Below are positions 11,742 to 23,786 of a stretch of DNA of 64,000 bases, piece after piece. Numbering within the stretch: position 1 is the stretch's first letter; each line of letters starts with the position of its first letter. The notes under the pieces are model-generated. The model had not been told where the DNA came from and searched no databases. It saw only the letters and a list, made by a program, of their open reading frames with translations. Made by a program: the position numbers and the translations under genes. Source of the stretch: Clavelina lepadiformis (taxonomy: Eukaryota; Chordata; Ascidiacea; Aplousobranchia; Clavelinidae); contig NC_135241.1 of the NCBI RefSeq assembly GCF_947623445.1, forward strand, positions 22,012,501-22,076,500, written 5' to 3'.

Positions 11742-14187
11742 TAAACAAAGAAGAAAGCCGGTTATATAAAGGCAAATGAAAAAAGCTGTAACGCCATGAA
11801 GTTCGAACGGATGAAGGACCAGAAGTGTTCCTGATCGATGAGCGGAGTGTTTGAATTTATCAGAATGACCTAGCAGCAAGGACCCCGCGTTGCGTGAGCT
11901 TACTGAAGATCATGCGTTGCGTCATCAAAGTGTTTTGACAATAGTGACGTTTACTTGAATGCAACGCATGTATATGGCGGGATTTTCCTCACCATGTACG
12001 GCACGTGACTTCGAGTAGATATTCTTTCTTTGCTTTTATTAGTGTTATAAGATGTCTATGGGCGACATGGCGTGTAGGCTGGCTCTACATGTATCATTCC
12101 CGAAATTTAAAATTTTATTTCACAAAATGGCAAAACCGCTACTGCACTGTTCCAGGCTTTGCTGCATAACACGGGTCTGAGACAAAGAGTTTTTCATCTA
12201 ACCATGTATCCCAATAATTCCGCTTTGTTTTGTTTTTCCAAAAGTCGAAAGTGATAAAAAAAACTCGCAATGTGTTTTTGTTGTATTCAGCTTGGCATGA
12301 CCCACGAGCTGTTTTAAAATCGCCGAAAATCTTTGATTCTTTTAATTGTTTTTTTCAACCAAAACTTCATTTTATAGTGCAATATTATGTCTTCAAACTT
12401 TACTATAACCACATTCCGATTTGGGCAGTGTTGCTTAAAGATTTTATTCCAGACAAGTTTATTTTGTTCTTCAGAAATTGCCTTTGTTATACTTGTTGTT
12501 TTTCCTTACCGTCAAAATGTTGTTATCGTGATCAAAAATGACCAAAAAACATTAAAAATGAAAACGATTTTAAAAAGATTGGTTTTGTTTGTGGATTCCA
12601 ACAGGCTTGTCTAGACCTATAATTGTCAGGGTTATCAAATCAAAACAGGCAATATTTTCATCATTGGCAGTTGACCACTGACGCAGATATGGATAAATCA
12701 TGCATAGCTTATATCACAATACATCATCCTAAATTGCTATATTTTAAAAGGACCATCTCTGCTTTGTCATGCACTACTGAGTATTGACTTTATAATATAT
12801 TCCAGCTCGGGAGCTTCTCCATCGATTATAATGGAATATTTACTATGCGTTACTAGACGGTCAAATTTTGGATGTCAGGAAAAAACTAGTATAGATAAAA
12901 AAACATGGATGACGTCAAACATGCAATAAATAGCAAATTCAACCCATTTCCAAAGGTGCCTCGCCAGCAATTAAGAATCCAAATGTGATTCTGTCATTAT
13001 ATATTATTAGGATATTAACACCAGCAGCAGTTATTCACGACCACATACTTCATTCGTGCACTCAGTTGCTGCCTGAGTAAGCTTCATGCAGATCGATAAA
13101 CCCATCAAGCTTAAGTAGGGTAACATTGAAGACAGACCTCATTACGGCGTTACGAATCGCTTAGGCTGAAGGTCGTAACGGGACGGAATTCAACTGCAAT
13201 TCACCTACGTTGTAAATCATATGACGCAAGTCTTATGACTTTGTCAAAAAAACTTTTGTGAATACGCGCTGTACGGTGGAAGAATGGTCATGATGCTGTT
13301 TTCAGAGAAAGGCCTGGAACGGCCTGCAATGGTATAATAATATTTCCGTATGACGATGTTACACACGACATCCCCGATGGTGATTGTCACCACTTGCATT
13401 TCAAAACTTTCCCTAATCACAAGGTGTCATATCATGTGGTTCGCTTGTTGATGAAACATCCCGTTGTCCTATTGCCTCGTTTCTGCTATGTCGTCACACA
13501 TGATAAACAATGCCGATCTTACAATATTTTGATAGCGACAGCATTACAATACCACGACAAAACGGTGAGTTACACCAGTGTGGCTTTGTACCTGCAAACC
13601 TAAATTTAGAAGTGACGTAAGACGTTTTTAAGATCAAGCGTTTCCTAATGCTGCTCGACAAACTGATGAAATGGCACAGAATCGACTCTGTTCATCGAAA
13701 ATATCTTTTTATGATGATGGTTATTTATTGTCGAGAATTACGTAAACCTTTTGGAATTTTTTTAAAAAAAGATTTCAGTTATAGCAGCCATGTTTTAGAT
13801 TGCAAGTGTCAAATCCCAAATAAATATCTCAACACAGAAGAGCTTTTGTCCTTTTCTCCTTTGTAGCCTGAGCTCTGTTTCTTGGTGCATAGCACTCCCA
13901 GCGGATATTGATCTAGATTCAGTCATTCGTCTCATCCCTATCACAATGTTGTGACGTATACTTTGATATTACATAAAACAGAAAAGTCGCCAACGTATTT
14001 TCAAAGCTCATAGGAACGCCTTAATTGTATTTTTGAAGATTCTTTTCTTCCACCTAGCGGCTGTGGAAAAATGCGAAAGTAATTCGCAACAGCATAAGGC
14101 AGAACTTCATAAGGAAATAACATAACTTCCTAACTTTGTAAATTGTTTCACTGCAGTATTCGTGAAATATATGACGCGAGCTGCTCG
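11742..14187. other. Intergenic region between CDK5R1 and TIGAR
   Basis: This is the 3' flank of CDK5R1 (+) meeting the 3' end of TIGAR (-), so the two genes converge. An open + frame from about 13258 to 13606 ends near a good donor (AAAACG|GTGAGTT at about 13564) and is listed separately. The rest shows no recognisable gene or repeat. Confidence 0.45.
13258..13606 (+). CDS. Possible orphan exon / open frame of unknown function
   Basis: A + frame stays open for about 115 codons from just after a TGA at about 13256 to a stop at 13604-13606. It reads through HHLHFKTFPNHKVSYHVV and LLPRFCYVVTHDKQC. The strong donor-like AAAACG|GTGAGTT lies inside it near 13564. There is no in-frame start Met near its beginning, no partner exon and no recognised domain. 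It could be a single exon of an unknown gene or chance. I do not recognise it. Confidence 0.2.
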
Positions 14188-16188
14188 TTATACAAATCTT
14201 AGGTGATCGAAATTAAACAACATTATACAGCTGGCTTCAACTTGAAAACGGCAATGATTTTCAAAGCTCTTTGCAACGCGATCCGCGCTTTCATCATGAA
14301 ACATTTCGTCACTCATATCGTGAAGAAACTCTCGATTGTCATCCAAAAAAGTCAGCTTTACCTCGATTACGGTTCGACTTGTGTTTTTGCACGATACATC
14401 GAGGATGTCGTGGGGTAAGTTGCATCCATATTTTTGACCCAGTCTGGAAAAGCAAAAGGTTATCATAAAGTTAACTTTTTTGCATTAACCACAAAGTACC
14501 CTGTCACGTAATGACATTTTTCATAATTAAGCTATCTTTCCTACAAGGTGTTATCCAGAAACAACACTATTCACTGCGCAACTTTGTTGTTATTGGCGGG
14601 AAAATTTGTCATCTTTTTTGCAGGGATTATATTTTGTCGTTGTATTTACGTTTTCCAGCGAACGAAATACCAAAATGAATTAAACTTCTTTAAAGTCTGC
14701 ATGAGGTCAAGCCTGTATCATAAGCTATAGCTTATACAATCAATTTACAATATAGCATTACGGTAACATGTATTGACTTGAAGAATGTGCGAGTAGTAAT
14801 TAATCCATATCAGCTTATAATATTTTAAATTTTAAATTTTAAAAAGCCCTAGGCCCAGTTCATAACAAAATATTTTGAGGTTTTGGACTGGAACTTCTTT
14901 GAAATAAACCATCAGTAAGTTTAGGTTTCATGAATTTAGTTATTTGTTTTGCCATTAATTTCAAGCGATTCGAGAGCTTAAGAAATATGTCCGGAACTCT
15001 ACATATATATAGCCTAACAGTGAAGATAATTAACCTACGTGTTTTGAGTAAATAGTTATGTGTTAGTTTTGTGAAAGAGCGAAGAAAAGATGATGGATTG
15101 TACTTTCATCATTCATTAATGTTTTGCAAAAGTATCAATGTCGTATGCTTGACTACGTCAACTCACAAAGTTAAAAAACTTCGAAGCAAGCCACTGTGTG
15201 AGACGATGAGTGCGTGTTTATGGCAGTTGCTCCCTTCGCTGAACTTGCTTTCTCGACACATCTCCACGCAAAGAAACCTAGTGCATAAAATATAAATTTA
15301 GTTGGAAATTGACTTTTACAGATCGTTAAAACATTTCCCTGGCCAGCAATTAGTTGAAACGTAGCCTAAACATCTCAATACTTGAAAAAGCTGTCAATTC
15401 TGCGAGCCACCTCTTCCGGGGATTCCCCGTCATCTGGAGTGAAAAGCTTTTGATGGTGGTTACTTTGTTTTGCAAGCTTCTTTAAGTCTGCGATGGGTTT
15501 GCCTGTTAAAAGCCATAATGCGATTTTTTGGTCTTACTCCAAATTGTAGAAAAATATCATTCATGCGTTGTTGTAGCCACAATTAACCTTCCAATACGCC
15601 CATGTATCTTTCTCGAAGACGTTTATCTATGTAATAGTGAAGAATACCGTCTGTTTTCAAATCTAAAAATGCAGCATTATAGGAATAGGCTAATGATACA
15701 ATAATTTGAATCAATAAACTGGACATGCAACAGAGTAGTGAAAGTTTTAGATCTCTATTTTTGTCCTACTTCCGTTGCGCTCATTTTCTTTCAGGATAAT
15801 CTCACAGGTCTTTGTGGCCCTTTGGGTGTCGCTGCAGTAAACGTGCGTGAACTTTTGATCATTCAGATGTCTAAAAAAAGGAATTTTTTGCTTAAGTTGA
15901 GACCAAGTCTACAAGTTTAAGAAATTTCCAATTACATAGTACTTGAAATTCCTGGTTCGTTTTCTCATAACGAGCCGTTACAATTAAATCTATCTTGTAT
16001 AGTTCCATATATAGGCTTATACACCTTGCTATTGTCAAAGCCTGCACTTGTCCTTTCCAATTTAATGAAGCGTCCGATTTCTGACCTTGAATTTTCTGCA
16101 GCAGATTATTTATGGTCTGTCCGTGACGTATCAACGTCATAGTAAAACGCACGACCCCAGGCTCGTTATCCGAAGCATTCCAACACAT
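14188..16188 (-). CDS. TIGAR: TIGAR (fructose-2,6-bisphosphatase-like histidine phosphatase), six exons
   Basis: This histidine-phosphatase (PGAM-like) enzyme in vertebrates removes phosphate from fructose-2,6-bisphosphate and related sugar phosphates. Exons, in transcription order, are 16188-16025, 15870-15770, 15662-15588, 15502-15382, 15277-15167 and 14443-14188, in phase, giving 275 aa (human 270). The phosphohistidine motif LIRHGQT has His22. The middle matches human TIGAR (KFTHVYCSDTQRATKTCE, RLRERYMGVLEGK, LFTPDDGE). The second catalytic His181 lies in LIVSHSGLLRSFL. The last exon matches the TIGAR tail (CKNTSRTVIEVKLTF). At the position of human Glu102 this protein has Asp119 (GKPIADL instead of GKALSEL). 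The start gives an N-terminus about 11 residues longer than human; Met17 is a possible alternative. It is the most TIGAR-like member of the array and closest in length to the family. Confidence 0.93.
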
Positions 16189-18368
16189 TGTTTACGCTTT
16201 TAAAACGTAAAATACCAGCTATAGCTTATATATTTTTTACAGTGCAGTCGAAGTTTTTCTTTGACAAACGAAGATCTTTATCAAACGGCAGTAGGCTATA
16301 TTTCTAACGCTCGTGGTTCAGGCGTTTTGTTTTCCTTGCTTCTGACCTTTACATTATCCCTACCTATTCTGTACTTATCCATCCCGTTTTAGGTGGTACA
16401 CGATGTATTTATGGAAGCAACAGTAATAGTAACAAGCTCACACCATTTGCAAATCATTATAATTTATTTAAAGCACTCTGGGCATAGTAACACATGCTCG
16501 TCTATAAAGGGAATGGCTGTTCTCCAAAGCCGTAATACTAATAAATAACGCAAACTACTTGATGGTGTAGTTGGCCCGGAAGAGCGAATGACTCATCTTC
16601 CAAATACAATTTCTTTGCAATATAGCCTAAGCATAAGGACCCAACATTGAATGCTTTAAAACTGCTGCCTGATGAAGTTCACGGCTACAATGCTTGATAT
16701 CAAACATTGATGATTAACCGATTTCGGGTTAAACTTTGTCGCTCATCGTAAATATTTACGTTTCCACGTGTCTTTGCAAGTTAGTCTGTGGCCAGCAATA
16801 TTATATTTACGGGAAATTTCCAAATACGTTTCTTGCACTAAAACCCATCGTCCGGTGTTAGTTGGGTGTAAATTGTAGATGACTGGATGCAGGGCTAAAT
16901 AATAACGCAACGTCTTATTATCAAACAAAAATAAAATGATTCAACCAATGTTCCCTCTAAGCTGCGCGCGTGCGCAAATGCGCACTGCTCACACGGTCTC
17001 CGCGCACAGAAAATCTGTGTTGCGCACAAGAAAATAAGCCAACCTGAATTAAAAATAGAATAACCGCATAATAATGGCCACAGTGCGCACGTGGCACGTC
17101 TGATGTTGCTCACAGTGGTCCAAGGGACCGCTCAGGGAGTTAGTGTGTTTGCTCAGACTCGTGAAAAATTAGAGGGAAAATTGGATTCAACCTATTCCAG
17201 CTGTTGTTTGGTTGGTTGACAGCAATGATGATTGATACAGGAATCAGTTGTGTAAGGTTTCCGTTTTCAAGAATGCTGATGTTAACACTTGTAAATAATA
17301 AGCTTCGTCAGTAATATTTCTCGCATCAAGACCAATACATAGAAAAGGATTCACTGGGAATAATCAAATCACATTAAGCAATTATATTAATCGAACTCAT
17401 TATTAAGAAGTTTGGCACCATCTGGTGTTTACAGTCGCTTTTCCCGGGCTAAGCAGCTGTCTTCTTCTTGGCAAACAAGCTTTGAACCCGCTTCAACTCT
17501 AATAAAGGAAACAAACACACGACTACACGAGACTCGTAGTGCAACATTGTGTAAGATGTATAGGTCAGCAAACGCACGAAAATGAGTAATGTGTCCTACA
17601 AGCGTATAGCAGCGTAATGCTACAATGTATACGGAAGAGGGCAGTATGCGAGATAATGTCATACCAGCCATGCTGCGTTACTGCTTCAGTTGTAATATTT
17701 GGATTAACTCGAGCTCTTTTCTGTCGGTAATAATTCTAAATATCATGATTTAAAATATTTCAACTTTGCAGACATACGCTGTTATTTAGATTACAATATT
17801 TTTTGTTATACGTGACCACTGATCAGATATTTGATCCTTTCGCCGTTAGTCAGTATTTGACAGCGTAGCAAGATAATCGAGTTTTGGTGACTTAGGGACG
17901 AGAAACGAGATGCTCCCACTCAAAGTGCAAATTTCGTAATCGCATAGAGCTCTGATATGATACAAAAATTTTAAGGCGAATTTTCGACGTGTAATAAGAT
18001 ATCATATGCACAAATACTATAACAACATAAACACCAAAAATACGTGGAACGGAAATATTAACGTCATAGAAGGAAGAGCTAGTTATCATGCGCACATCCT
18101 CCATCGTGAAAGGAGCAAGTTTTCAAAGAAAACGTTAACACAATCTTGCATCAAGTCAACAACTGGTAATATTACAGAGGTACAGGGGTAACCCCCTCCC
18201 CGCATTTGATGTGTTGACTGTTATGATGTTTTTATTTGCATGTATGTAGGCTATAATAGATGTATTAATGCATCTGTTTCATCGCAAATTGCCAGGGTAT
18301 TTTTACACGTTTTTTGAAATAAAAATTACTTACATACAATAGTGAAGAATGTAGAGAACAAAAATGTT
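16189..18368. other. Intergenic region upstream of TIGAR
   Basis: This lies between the TIGAR start and the 3' end of the first paralog. It contains one clear small hAT-type element (16946-17183). Other open frames (17429-17671 -, 17892-18104 -) show no domain. The TIGAR promoter should lie at the low-coordinate end, but no core element is distinctive. Confidence 0.5.
16946..17183. mobile_element. Nonautonomous hAT-type element (238 bp)
   Basis: The element begins CAATGTTCCCTCTAAGCTGC and ends TTAGAGGGAAAATTG, giving inverted ends around TTCCCTCTAA. An exact 8-bp duplication GATTCAAC flanks it at 16938-16945 and 17184-17191. The left half is unusually GC-rich with alternating GCGC/TGCG runs, in contrast to the AT-rich surroundings. 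No coding capacity. The 8-bp duplication supports the hAT superfamily; the exact family needs a repeat-library search. Confidence 0.85.
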
Positions 18369-19907
18369 TTATTGATTTGGTTTTGTCTCCAGTTTGGTGC
18401 ACTTTATTGTCACTCCATCCAACCAGTTATTTGTAAGATAATCATCCAAACTGTCATCTCTTTCTTCAAATTGAGTTGAACAATCACCATTACAAGATGG
18501 TGGAAAGTTGACAACGAAACAAGATGTGGAGCAATTGTCGACAAAGTACGGCGGGTTTCGCTTAAACTGACATCCAAACTTTGCATTAAATCTGTAAGTT
18601 TATAAAAGTAAATGTAGTGGGGACATCATAGATAACATCATGCTACAGGGCTAAAATTGAAAAAAACTATCTATGTGTATTACTTACAATCTACAAGTTG
18701 AATCAATAAGGCCACGGTGAGCAACAACCAATACATTGGCACAGTAACCATCTGTGTTATGGTTTGAGCATTCTTCATAGATCTGTTTAAACAGAGCCCT
18801 GCAATACAAACAAATGATTAAACAGAAAGCCAGTAATACCACAGATTTAAAAAAATATCAATTAACTACTGTGAATTTTCGTTAATCACGTCTTTATGAC
18901 TAGTTAATGACATTTTAGTTAGACAAGTTATTGATTGATTGTTCATTTGATTAGATGTTGGACAGATGAACCGTCATATAGACTTGGTTTGAATGCAACC
19001 GATGTACGACTCCTTGTCCAGTACAGAAATTCGAAGTACCCTTCAAAGTATTTTCGTTTATATGATTGATTGGTCACCTGTAAAAGTCTTCAGCTCGTTT
19101 CCTCATCTGCATCTCGGACTCCCCTCTCTCCGGTGTATATTCTCTGGGAGACATGTGAGCCCTTTCTGCCGCTCGGTTTAGTTCATTATCGGGTTCACCT
19201 TAACAGTTGAAATAAATGAATGTTTTATAAAGATTTAAAAAGCGGATTAACCACTAAATTTACGCAAATACTTCGGAGGTTCATGGTATGGCACAGTTAT
19301 TTCTTGAAGTAACTGTCTGTTTGTCAAGTTTTAGGTGATTTATAGACATACACACCTTCTAGTACTCCAAACTTTCTTTCTCTTATCCTTTCGTCAGATT
19401 TTGTCTGTAACATCACATTTCCTGCGTATGCTAAAAATAAAACTAACTAAGCAAACAAAAAATGCACTGTGAAATATTCATATTATGATTCAATTTTGAG
19501 TGAGTTACTTACCTTGTGCGTATTGGTTGTGTGATTTAATTAATCTGCAGGTTTCAGAGGCACGACAAAGGTCACTTGAGAACCAGTGTGAAATGTTTTC
19601 TTCAGAAAAACATCTTGCATTGTAAAAAATTAAAAAGTTAAAATCACATATGATACAAGAAGTACTGCACGTTAAATATGCATATGTATATGCTGTATAT
19701 ATATTACTGCATATATATATGCTGTACGAGAACTGTCTTCTATGTCTCATAGAAGTGGAAGAATTTTATGACTTACTTTCCGACTGCGTTAGCTTGCATC
19801 AGTCCAGTCTCATTGAGTGGAATATCAACCTGGCCTTGTAACATCCTCTTAAGGTTGTAGTCAGTTTCTCCGTGACGTACCAGAGTTAAGTGGAACTTTT
19901 TACTCAT
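18369..19907 (-). CDS. TIGAR-like paralog A, six exons
   Basis: Histidine phosphatase of the TIGAR group. Exons are 19907-19777, 19613-19513, 19430-19356, 19198-19078, 18798-18688 and 18591-18369, giving 253 aa. Intron phases, and the sizes of exons 2-5 (101, 75, 121, 111), equal those of the TIGAR gene at 14188-16188. Motifs: [12 protein letters not shown] with His12, [23 protein letters not shown], and DNEL with the Glu at the human Glu102 position. The second active-site block reads [12 protein letters not shown]: His170 is kept, but the next residue is Arg, where neighbours have Gly. Exons 1-5 and most of exon 6 are nearly identical to paralog B, but the C-terminus (LETKPNQ) differs from B and C (LDHYQ). 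AATAAA overlaps the stop codon. Natural substrate and activity are unknown; reduced activity is possible. Confidence 0.9.
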
Positions 19908-22272
19908 ATTGCTGATGTTGAAAAATATGTGACCCTTTAGAATTAGAATTATCCAAAATCAGAAGCATTAATTATAAAAGATAAAACTTATTAATTCATA
20001 GGGATGACAACCATTGCAAAGTTCTTGTACTTGTTTGTTTCAAAGATTTCCAAACCTCATGTTTTGAGTTCAAAAATAGAACTTGCACAGAACTCTTTTA
20101 TTAGTCAATAACAAACTAACCAAGAATAAGCTTGTGTTGGATTAGACTAGTGGTTCAAACTGGGGGTAAAGAAGATATTTTTGGAATAAGGTAACAAAGC
20201 ACTTACATGCAGTAATAATTCTTTCAATTGTTCAGTAAACTGATAGATAATTAATAAATAAATATTACAGAAGAATATAGACCAATATTTACTATAATAT
20301 TTATGCAAGATACACTCCAACATTTGTTTTCTTCTACTAATTATCCTGCCAATGCGCAACCTTTGCTGTTGCAAAACTGTATATTTATTTTTCATTAATA
20401 TTATATAACTGAATAGGAATAGTAACCGAAGTGGGCAGGGGTAATAGCAAACTATCACACCATTGCCTGGGTAACAATACCAAAATATTCGACGATCAAG
20501 ATGATAAGATGCGACTTTGATGGTGGCTTTAATTTTAGTGTACATCTGCTGTCATAAAACAACCTTCACTTCCATTTACACACCAATGGTGGCAAAACAG
20601 ATAATATACAAAAATAAGGTTAATAATATTCCTGCTATATGCGTATGTTTATTAAATCAAGCTTACATATTACAAATTAACACATAGTGCAAGGAAAACA
20701 TATTTTAAGCTATTTTTATGAAACACTGAAATTGCTTTGACAGAAGCTTGTAGTTTAAGAATTCAGCTACAATACTTTGCTTTTACGTTTGACGTAAAAA
20801 AACTTCGCCAACACAATGACGTATTACAATGTACAAAATGCATCTTGTTAATATCAATATTTCTTACAATAATCAGGTTGAATAAACTCATCATGGAAAA
20901 CGGCCAATATCTTTATTTAATTTTTTTGTTACTGTTAGATCTACAGCGGTGGTGCTCAGGTAAATTTTTAAGTGACTCCTTTAATGAAGTTTGAAACCTT
21001 GCGGCAACTTAAATAAAGGAAAATGTTACTCCAAAACAAAAAATTAATTAAAGTAAATTTAGTTGCAGTTTCACCTTATATTGCCACTTTATAATAGATG
21101 CATTGTGACATAAAACAATGGCGGAAATTAATTTCATTAAAGCTTGCCACTAGTTTGCATTTTTTTCCTGTAAGAAAATAGCGTATAAAAAGACATTTGC
21201 TGCGCAACATTTGCGAACCACTGATCTACAGCGATTGTCATACATCTGTGATAACAACCATCTGAAATACAATCATCTCATCATAGTGATACTTAGCTCA
21301 CGCATTTTTAAAAATAATTATTTTTAATGCTGTACCAAAAGTTTCACAATTCTTTGCATTTTTTAGACTACATTTTGCTCCTTAGATAATAATTAATTCA
21401 CTATTCATTTACTGATGTTTCTACTTGTTTCTGACATTATGAAAGCTTTGATGATCTTTACCCCCATTTACACAACATCACAAGTAAAATTATTACAACA
21501 GCAAAAACAGCACGAAAATGTGGTAAAGGAAACATCGTCATAATAAAAACCAACGTCCTGTTACAATTTGCTCACCACTTGTCATGAAATATTATTATGT
21601 AACACAGATACTAAACACAGACTAATTAATTATAAGCATGCAGGTAAATGTTTGGTACCGTAACATAATGAAGATAGTTGTCAATTTTTTTTCTGGGAAC
21701 CTCTTAATGCAAAAACTCCAATTACCGTATTTCTTAGATTATTATCATACAGTGCAAAAAGCATTGATATTGTACACAAGCCAACCCCAAACCTATATTT
21801 TACGTAAGTAAGCCATACAGCCTGTTTCAAGATCGCGGAGGAAGGTTGGTAGAATCAATTGCAGGTGAGGGGGGACTAAATGTAGGTTTTCAAAAGGTTT
21901 TAAGCGAAAGATGTTGTAAGCTGCATGAAATAGACCTAAAGTAAATAAGCGAAGAAGTACAGAGGTCAACATGCAAATTGTATTAAAGATTGCATATTTA
22001 TGATAATTATAAAAAGTGTTAAATCACTAGACAGAAATTCTAAAATAATCATAATTAAAACTTATTTCACCTATTGCATTACAAATAATCATGTTACACA
22101 TATACCGACTAATTATACTAACAAATAAAGTAGAATACAATGAGTATACTCTCAAGTTACTTTTTCTTGAATACAGTATGGTTTTGTAATTGGGGTAATG
22201 CATTCATTTTTAAATTCAAATTTTACGAAAGAGAATTGGTCTAGAGTAAATGGTGTAGATAACAAATATATT
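19908..22272. repeat. Intergenic part of ~3.9-kb tandem duplicate unit, copy 1
   Basis: This upstream flank of paralog A matches 23787-26163 almost base for base over its whole length, with small indels. Together with paralogs A and B these segments form two adjacent direct repeats offset by about 3.9 kb. A 132-codon - frame at 20147-20545 is open in both copies, but the copies are too similar for this to show selection, and no domain is seen. The segment contains a small hAT-type element (20947-21223), also present in the second copy. Confidence 0.9.
20947..21223. mobile_element. Small hAT-type element in duplicate unit, copy 1 (277 bp)
   Basis: The element is flanked by the exact 8-bp duplication ATCTACAG at 20939-20946 and 21224-21231. 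The left end is CGGTGGTGCTCAGG, and the complement of the right end is CAGTGGTTCGCAAATG, a weakly paired hAT-type terminal repeat. The same insertion with the same duplication sits at 24847-25140, so the insertion predates the tandem duplication. No coding capacity. Confidence 0.72.
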
Positions 22273-23786
22273 TTATTGATAATGATCCAGCTTGGTGCAC
22301 TTTATTGTCACTCCATCCAACCAGTTATTTGTAAAATAATCATCCAAACTGTCATCTCTTTCTTCAAATTGAGTTGAACAATCACCATTACAAGATGGTG
22401 GAAAGTTGACAACGAAACAAGATGTGGAGCAATTGCCAACAAAGTACGGCGGGTTTCGCTTAAACTGACATCCAAATTTTGCATTAAATCTGTAATTTTA
22501 TGAAAGTATATGTAGTGGGGACATCATAGGTCACATCATGCCACAGAGCTAAAATTGAAAAAATTATCTATGTGTATTACTTACAATCTACAAGTTGAAT
22601 CAATAAGGCCACCGTGAGCAACAACCAATACATTGGCACAGTAACCATCTGTGTCATGGTTTGAGCATTCTCTATAAACTTGTCTGAACAAATCCCTGCA
22701 GTACAAACAAATGATTAAACAAAAAGCCAGTAATATCACAGATTATTATAAGTATCAATTAACTACTGTGAATTTTCGTTAATCTTGTCTTTATGACTAG
22801 TTAATGACATTTTAGTTAGACAAGTTATTGATTGATTGTTCATTTGATTGGATGTTGGACAGATGAACCGTCATATATACTTGGTTTGAATGCAACCGAT
22901 GTACGACTCCTTGTCCAGTACAGAAATTCGAAGTACCCTTCAAAGTATTTTCGTTTATATGATTGATTGGTCACCTGTAAAAGTCTTCAGCTCGTTTCCT
23001 CATCTGCATCTCGGACTCCCCTCTCTCCGGTGTATATTCTCTGGGAGACATATGAGCCCTTTCTGCCGCTTGGTTTAATTCATTATCGGGTTCACCTTAA
23101 CAGTTGAAATAAATGAATGTTTTATAAAGATTTAAAAAAGCGGATTAACCACTAAATTTACGCAAATACTTCGGAGGTTCATGGTATAGCACAGTTATTT
23201 CTTGAAGTAACTGTCTGTTTGTCATGTTTTTGGTGATTTATAGACATACACACCTTCTAGTACTCCAAACTTTTTTTCTCTTATCCTTTCGTCAGATTTT
23301 GTCTGTAACATCACATTTCCTGCGGATGCTAAAAATAAAACTAACTAAGCAAACAAAAAATGCACTGTGAAATATTCATATTATGATTCAACTTTGAGTG
23401 AGTTACTTACCTTGTGCGTATTGGTTGTGTGATTTAATTAATCTGCAGGTTTCAGAGGCACGACAAAGGTCACTTGAGAACCAGTGTGAAATGTTTTCTT
23501 CAGAAAAACATCTTGCATTGTAAAAAATTAAAAAGTTAAAATCACATATGATACAAGAAGTACTGCACGTTAAGTATGCATATTACTGCATATATATATG
23601 CTGTACGAGAACTGTCTTCTATGTCTCGTAGAAGTGGAAGAATTTTATGACTTACTTTCCGACTGCGTTAGCTTGCATAAGTCCAGTCTCATTGAGTGGA
23701 ACATCAACCTGGCCTTGTAACATCCTCTTAAGGTTGTAGTCAGTTTCTCCATGACGTACCAGAGTTAAGTGGAACTTTTTACTCAT
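22273..23786 (-). CDS. TIGAR-like paralog B, six exons
   Basis: Histidine phosphatase of the TIGAR group. Exons are 23786-23656, 23511-23411, 23328-23254, 23095-22975, 22695-22585 and 22489-22273, giving 251 aa, in phase. It has [12 protein letters not shown] (His12), DNEL at the human Glu102 position, and an intact [12 protein letters not shown] second site. Exons 1-4 are almost identical to paralog A. Exon 5 has its own changes ([15 protein letters not shown] against [15 protein letters not shown] in A and C). The C-terminus LDHYQ and the sequence beyond the stop match paralog C instead. The gene therefore looks like a junction product of A-type and C-type copies. AATAAA overlaps the stop codon. 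All predicted catalytic residues are present, so it is probably active; its substrate is not known. Confidence 0.91.

Noticed and set aside
20147-20545. 132-codon - frame, also open at 24046-24444
   Set aside because: It lies in duplicated intergenic DNA whose copies are nearly identical, so the shared open frame is not evidence of selection. No domain, and Cys/Tyr/Ile-rich composition typical of AT-rich noise.
20149-21223. Possible larger hAT element from TAGTGGTTCAAACTGG to the right end at 21223
   Set aside because: The flanking 8-mers (GATTAGAC and ATCTACAG) do not match, whereas the smaller element ending at the same place has an exact duplication.
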